Positions 33,203 through 36,623 of a stretch of 36,623 nt of DNA are shown here, piece by piece. A program made the translations under genes and the position numbers. Location of the stretch: positions 1-36,623 of the forward strand of contig CAMCTJ010000019.1 of NCBI GenBank assembly GCA_945878405.1. The letters are read 5' to 3'. The notes beneath the pieces are model-generated. The model worked only from the letters and a program-made list of their open reading frames with translations, was not told the origin of the DNA and made no database searches. The DNA comes from Bdellovibrio sp. ZAP7 (lineage in GTDB: Bacteria > Bdellovibrionota > FAC87 > UBA2466). How positions within the stretch are numbered: position 1 is the stretch's first letter; every line of letters begins with the position of its first letter.

Positions 33203-33383
33203 AGTTGAACCAGTGTACCAGACTACTAGATGCTTTTCCTGCTTCTTTTGAATGATATTGATGGGAACAATGCGACCCGGAATGCGATGAAAAGAAGGTC
33301 TCTAAGTCTGAGAGATTCTTAACTAAGCTAGAAACCGCAAGAACTAATAAAGAGAAAAAAACGAGAACTATCTTTTCGTACAT
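33195..33383 (-). CDS. Small membrane or secreted peptide (62 aa)
   Basis: MYEKIVLVFFSLLVLAVSSL begins with one charged turn and a 15-residue hydrophobic helix, either a signal peptide or a single TM. A Ser/His-rich polar tail with two cysteines (SHC, FNC) follows. GGGAG lies about 9 nt before the ATG, and a good promoter (33416-33444) is correctly spaced upstream. The stop overlaps the GTG start of the HD phosphohydrolase by 8 nt. I do not recognise a family. The promoter, ribosome site and coupling make it more than a chance ORF. Confidence 0.6.
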   Translation of the reverse strand: MYEKIVLVFFSLLVLAVSSLVKNLSDLETFFSSHSGSHCSHQYHSKEAGKASSSLVHWFNCD

Positions 33384-33415
33384 ACAGCTAGTCTCCCTTC
33401 GATTAGGGTGGGCGA

Positions 33416-33444
33416 GTTGTAGTCCAAAACAAAATCCGAGTCAA
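33416..33444 (-). promoter_or_regulatory. Candidate sigma70 promoter for the long minus-strand operon
   Basis: On the minus strand TTGACT (33439-33444), a 17-nt spacer and TACAAC (33416-33421). Transcription would start near 33409, leaving a 26-nt leader with GGGAG before the 62-aa ORF. It is divergent from the rpsL promoter about 30 nt away. Confidence 0.6.
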
Positions 33445-33472
33445 GAAAGGCAAAGTCTTTGGGCAAAAGCAA

Positions 33473-33501
33473 TTGACATTGAAAATGCGGAACGTTATCA
33501 A
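33473..33501 (+). promoter_or_regulatory. Candidate sigma70 promoter for the str operon
   Basis: A consensus -35 TTGACA (33473-33478), a 17-nt spacer and TATCAA (33496-33501). The leader of about 23 nt carries GAGGT before the rpsL ATG. This is the strongest-looking promoter in the window, as expected for a ribosomal operon. Confidence 0.7.
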
Positions 33502-33530
33502 CCCTTAGTTTAAGATTTTGAGGTAATTAC

Positions 33531-33905
33531 ATGCCAACAATTAACCAATTAGTCCGCGAGGGCCGAGACGCTCAAAAACGGCGTACGAAGTCCCCCGCAT
33601 TGACAAGATGTCCCCAACGTCGCGGAGTTTGTATCCGCGTGTACACAACCACTCCTAAAAAGCCGAATTCGGCTCTACGGAAAGTGGCCCGTGTCCGTTT
33701 AACAAACGGTTACGAAGTCACTTCTTATATTCCTGGAGAAGGTCATAACCTCCAAGAACACTCAGTTGTTCTTATTAGAGGAGGCCGTGTGAAGGATCTT
33801 CCTGGGGTTCGCTACCACATCGTTCGTGGAAGTTTAGATACTCAAGGTGTAGAAAAACGAAAACAAAGTCGCTCCAAATATGGAGCCAAAGCAGGAAAGG
33901 CATAA
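33531..33905 (+). CDS. rpsL: 30S ribosomal protein S12
   Basis: The product is 124 aa, full length. [11 protein letters not shown] at the N-terminus, [18 protein letters not shown] (40-57) and [14 protein letters not shown] (87-100) are near-universal S12 sequences lining the decoding centre. Lys43 and Lys88 (E. coli K42 and K87), the usual sites of streptomycin-resistance changes, are wild type, and Asp89, the methylthiolated residue in E. coli, is present. It is the first gene of rpsL-rpsG-fusA-tuf. Confidence 0.99.
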   Translation: MPTINQLVREGRDAQKRRTKSPALTRCPQRRGVCIRVYTTTPKKPNSALRKVARVRLTNGYEVTSYIPGEGHNLQEHSVVLIRGGRVKDLPGVRYHIVRGSLDTQGVEKRKQSRSKYGAKAGKA

Positions 33906-33908
33906 GCA

Positions 33909-34379
33909 ATGCCAAGACGTGGAAATGTTCCTCATAGAGAAGTTGTTGCCGACTCAAAGTACAACGAGAAGTTGGTAACTAAATTTATTAATTCGATCAT
34001 GCAAGATGGAAAAAAGAGCACTGCGGAGAGAATCGTTTACGGTGCTTTTGAGGTAATCCATCAGAAAACTAAAGACGATCCAATGAAGGTCTTTAAGAAG
34101 GCATTAACTAATGTCCGACCTCAGGTCGAAGTGAAGTCCCGACGAGTTGGGGGTTCGACTTATCAGGTTCCTGTTGAAGTTCGTCCGGAGCGACGAAACG
34201 CGCTTGCTTTTCGTTGGCTCGCTACTTATGCAAAAGCACGAAGAGGTGCCTCAATGGGTGAAAAGCTGGCTCAAGAGATGTTTGATGCCGCTGAAAACCG
34301 CGGGGAATCTGTAAAGAAAAGAGAAGATGTTCACCGAATGGCCGAAGCTAACAAAGCTTTTGCTCACTATCGCTGGTAA
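33909..34379 (+). CDS. rpsG: 30S ribosomal protein S7
   Basis: The product is 156 aa. [18 protein letters not shown] (2-19), [25 protein letters not shown] (about 79-103) and the C-terminal [20 protein letters not shown] are classic S7, which nucleates the 3' domain of 16S rRNA. The gene starts 3 nt after rpsL, with GGAAAGG just upstream. In E. coli S7 also represses its own operon by binding the rpsL-rpsG intergenic RNA; here that gap is only 3 nt, so the same site cannot exist in that form. Confidence 0.99.
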   Translation: MPRRGNVPHREVVADSKYNEKLVTKFINSIMQDGKKSTAERIVYGAFEVIHQKTKDDPMKVFKKALTNVRPQVEVKSRRVGGSTYQVPVEVRPERRNALAFRWLATYAKARRGASMGEKLAQEMFDAAENRGESVKKREDVHRMAEANKAFAHYRW

Positions 34380-34385
34380 AAAACT

Positions 34386-36476
34386 ATGGCTGATCCACAA
34401 ATCACAGACTTAAGAAAAATTCGCAATATCGGTATCTGCGCGCACATTGATGCCGGAAAAACCACCACTACCGAGCGCATCCTTTATTATACTGGGGTTA
34501 CCCATAAGATAGGGGAAGTGCATGATGGCGAAACCACCATGGACTACATGGTTCAAGAGCGAGAACGTGGCATCACGATTACCTCTGCTGCAACGACTTG
34601 TTTCTGGAAAGATTGCAGAATTAATATCATCGACACTCCCGGACACGTGGACTTCACCATTGAAGTGGAACGTTCCCTTCGTGTGTTAGATGGGGCGGTC
34701 GTTTTATTCGACGGCGTTGCTGGAGTTCAGCCACAATCTGAAACGGTTTGGCGCCAAGCTGACCGATACAAAGTTCCAAGAATTTGTTTCATCAACAAAA
34801 TGGATCGTGTTGGAGCAGATTACGATAAATCGGTTCAATCTATCGTAGAGAAATTGGGCGCACGACCGATCATGTTCAACTACCCTGTCGGAGCAGAAGA
34901 CAAGTTGTTGGGCGTGGTGGATCTGATCGAAGAAAAGGCTTTGATTTGGGACATTCCTGGAAAGGGCGATGAATACCGTGTCACGGATATTCCTGAAGAT
35001 TTAAAAGAAAAATGTAAAAAGCTTCGCGAAAAGCTCGTTGATGCTGTAGCTGAAGAAGATGAAGGCGTTATGAATCGCTACTTAGAGGGTGGCGAAATTA
35101 CAAAAGACGAAATTCGTAAGTGTGCTCGAAAAGCCACTTTGGCCCTAAAAATCGTCCCCGTATTTGCTGGCTCTTCCTTTAAAAACAAAGGCGTTCAGCC
35201 CATGTTGGATGGGGTGTTAGCACTTCTTCCTTCTCCAATGGATAAACCACCCGTTCAAGGTGTGAATCCCAAGAATGAAGAAGAGAAAATGGAAAGAAAT
35301 GTAGATTCAGCTGCTAAGTTCTCTGCATTGGCCTTCAAAATTTTGACCGATCCTTATGTCGGACAGCTAACCTTCTTCCGTGTTTATTCGGGAGCTCTTG
35401 AAGCAGGTTCGTATGTTCTTAATTCGAGACAAGATAAAAAAGAACGTATTGGCCGTTTGCTTCAAATGCACGCTAACAAACAGAATGAAATTAAGAGTGT
35501 AAAAGCTGGGGATATTGCAGCTGCGGTAGGTTTAAAATTCACTCGTACCGGAGACACTTTGTGTGATGAAGAAGCTCCGATTTCTCTTGAATCGATGCAC
35601 TTCCCAGAGCCTGTGATTTCGATTGCAGTAGAGCCAAAATCTAAAGCTGATCAGGAAAAGCTCTCTATCTCCTTGCAGAAACTTGCAATTGAAGATCCTA
35701 GCTTCCAGTTAAAAGTGGATCCTGAAACGAATCAGACCATTATTTCTGGAATGGGCGAGCTTCACTTGGAAATCATCGTTGATCGATTGCTTCGTGAGTT
35801 CAAAGTCGAAGCAAATGTGGGTAAACCCCAAGTTGCTTACCGTGAAACAATCACCAAGAAAGTTGAACAAGAAGGTAAGTACATTAAACAAACGGGTGGT
35901 CGCGGTCAGTACGGTCACGTTTGGCTAACCATTGAGCCTCTTCCACCTGGTGGCGGGTTTAAATTCGAAAACGAAATTGTTGGAGGGGTTGTTCCTCGAG
36001 AATATATTCCTGCAGTTGATAAAGGGGTTCAAGAAGCTCTTACAAACGGAATTCAAGCAGGATATCCAGTAGTTGACATACAAGTAAGCCTCTTTGATGG
36101 CTCTTACCATGATGTCGACTCCAGTGAAATCGCCTTTAAGATTGCTGCATCCATGGCCTTCAAAGATGGCTGTAAAAAAGCTGGTCCCATCATTCTTGAG
36201 CCTATTATGGCTACAGAAGTGGTATCTCCAGAGCAGTATATGGGTGATGTTATTGGGGATTTGAACTCCAGACGTGGAAAAATCATGTCTATGGAGCCCC
36301 AACAAGGACTTCAAGTAATTAAGGCGGAAGTCCCCTTGGCAGAAATGTTTGGTTATGCTACTCAATTACGCTCTTTAAGTCAGGGGCGAGCGACGTACAC
36401 AATGGAATTCCACCATTATGAACCCGTTCCAAGCAATATTGCTCAGGAACTCGTCGCGAAATCAGGAGGAAAGTAA
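34386..36476 (+). CDS. fusA: Elongation factor G
   Basis: The product is 696 aa, the translocation GTPase. G1 is [19 protein letters not shown], switch II is DTPGHVDFT, and G4 is [16 protein letters not shown] is switch I. Domains II-V follow, with the family C-terminal [22 protein letters not shown]. Length and motifs fit a canonical EF-G1. It starts 6 nt after rpsG without a strong ribosome site. Its stop shares TAATG with tuf. Confidence 0.99.
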   Translation: MADPQITDLRKIRNIGICAHIDAGKTTTTERILYYTGVTHKIGEVHDGETTMDYMVQERERGITITSAATTCFWKDCRINIIDTPGHVDFTIEVERSLRVLDGAVVLFDGVAGVQPQSETVWRQADRYKVPRICFINKMDRVGADYDKSVQSIVEKLGARPIMFNYPVGAEDKLLGVVDLIEEKALIWDIPGKGDEYRVTDIPEDLKEKCKKLREKLVDAVAEEDEGVMNRYLEGGEITKDEIRKCARKATLALKIVPVFAGSSFKNKGVQPMLDGVLALLPSPMDKPPVQGVNPKNEEEKMERNVDSAAKFSALAFKILTDPYVGQLTFFRVYSGALEAGSYVLNSRQDKKERIGRLLQMHANKQNEIKSVKAGDIAAAVGLKFTRTGDTLCDEEAPISLESMHFPEPVISIAVEPKSKADQEKLSISLQKLAIEDPSFQLKVDPETNQTIISGMGELHLEIIVDRLLREFKVEANVGKPQVAYRETITKKVEQEGKYIKQTGGRGQYGHVWLTIEPLPPGGGFKFENEIVGGVVPREYIPAVDKGVQEALTNGIQAGYPVVDIQVSLFDGSYHDVDSSEIAFKIAASMAFKDGCKKAGPIILEPIMATEVVSPEQYMGDVIGDLNSRRGKIMSMEPQQGLQVIKAEVPLAEMFGYATQLRSLSQGRATYTMEFHHYEPVPSNIAQELVAKSGGK

Positions 36477-36623
36477 TGTCTAAGGCTAAATTTGAAAGAA
36501 CAAAACCTCACGTAAACGTCGGAACGATTGGTCACGTTGACCACGGGAAGACGACTCTGACATCTGCAATCACAACGGTGCTTGCGAAGAAGGGATACGC
36601 AGAAGCCCGTCGTTATGATCAAA
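36476..36623 (+). CDS. tuf: Elongation factor Tu, N-terminal part (cut by window end)
   Basis: Only the first 49 codons are in the window. They read [20 protein letters not shown] followed by [13 protein letters not shown], the EF-Tu G1 loop (GHVDHGKT). AGGAGG 5-6 nt before the ATG is the best ribosome site here, suiting the high EF-Tu demand. The ATG overlaps the fusA stop by one base. The gene continues beyond the window. Confidence 0.98.
   Translation, partial: MSKAKFERTKPHVNVGTIGHVDHGKTTLTSAITTVLAKKGYAEARRYDQ

Noticed and set aside
1-36623. CRISPR arrays, insertion sequences, prophage or integron
   Set aside because: No spaced direct repeats, transposase, integrase or phage structural genes were seen; neither tRNA has an integrase next to it.

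Overview
The window is a gene-dense stretch of a chromosome of moderately low GC (roughly low-to-mid 40s %, judged by eye). The organism is Gram-negative. Evidence for this is an LPS-heptose kinase and a heptosyltransferase, a PBP1B-type peptidoglycan synthase with a UB2H-like region, several signal-peptide beta-barrel candidates, and a Calx-beta lipoprotein. Tandem DUF507 genes, a ferrochelatase with an internal four-cysteine segment (the Myxococcus xanthus type), a bacterial deoxyhypusine-synthase-like gene and MeaB together suggest a former 'deltaproteobacterial' lineage, most likely Bdellovibrionota. That placement is inference from gene content. I see no transposase, integrase, phage gene or CRISPR array, so this looks like core chromosome.

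Layout. 1-150: a tRNA-Gly(CCC) with encoded CCA and a hairpin terminator. 173-460: a small exported Ala/Lys/Glu-rich protein. 541-5483 (minus): a compact set reading PBP1B, exported glutathione peroxidase, exported CIA30-like protein and two different BtpA-family TIM barrels, the last four joined by 4-nt start/stop overlaps. 5510-8435 (plus): two DUF507 proteins, then an outer-membrane barrel translationally linked to an exported helical-repeat protein. 8411-9962 (minus): an RRM protein with RGG/GGYGGDR repeats, with queG starting inside the repeat-coding DNA. 10194-12196: a deoxyhypusine-synthase-like enzyme convergent with ferrochelatase. 12266-12925: an unknown protein. 12922-17800 (minus): a four-gene envelope-glycan module (GT2, methyltransferase, FAD oxidoreductase, GT-C membrane transferase). 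17891-18964 (plus): EVE-domain protein and GreB. 18951-23345 (minus): a six-repeat Calx-beta lipoprotein, a barrel protein and a membrane protein. 23417-25238 (plus): proline iminopeptidase and an exported caspase-like protease. 25258-33383 (minus): one long, tightly spaced gene run starting at a good promoter. It reads small membrane ORF, HD phosphohydrolase, MarC, ThiL, small barrel, CCA-adding enzyme, MeaB, heptosyltransferase, heptose kinase, then tRNA-Gln(CUG). 33473-36623 (plus): the str operon, rpsL-rpsG-fusA-tuf, with tuf cut by the window edge.

Two organisational themes stand out. Start/stop overlaps (ATGA, GTGA, TGATG, TAATG) are very frequent. All four convergent protein-gene pairs overlap at their 3' ends, so there is no room for intergenic terminators between them. 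No single locus is clearly a new defence or mobile system. The best leads are the two-subfamily BtpA pair with an exported CIA30-like partner, the four-gene glycan module, the Calx-beta lipoprotein/barrel pair, the RGG-protein/queG overlap, and a previously easy-to-miss 62-aa membrane ORF with its own promoter.
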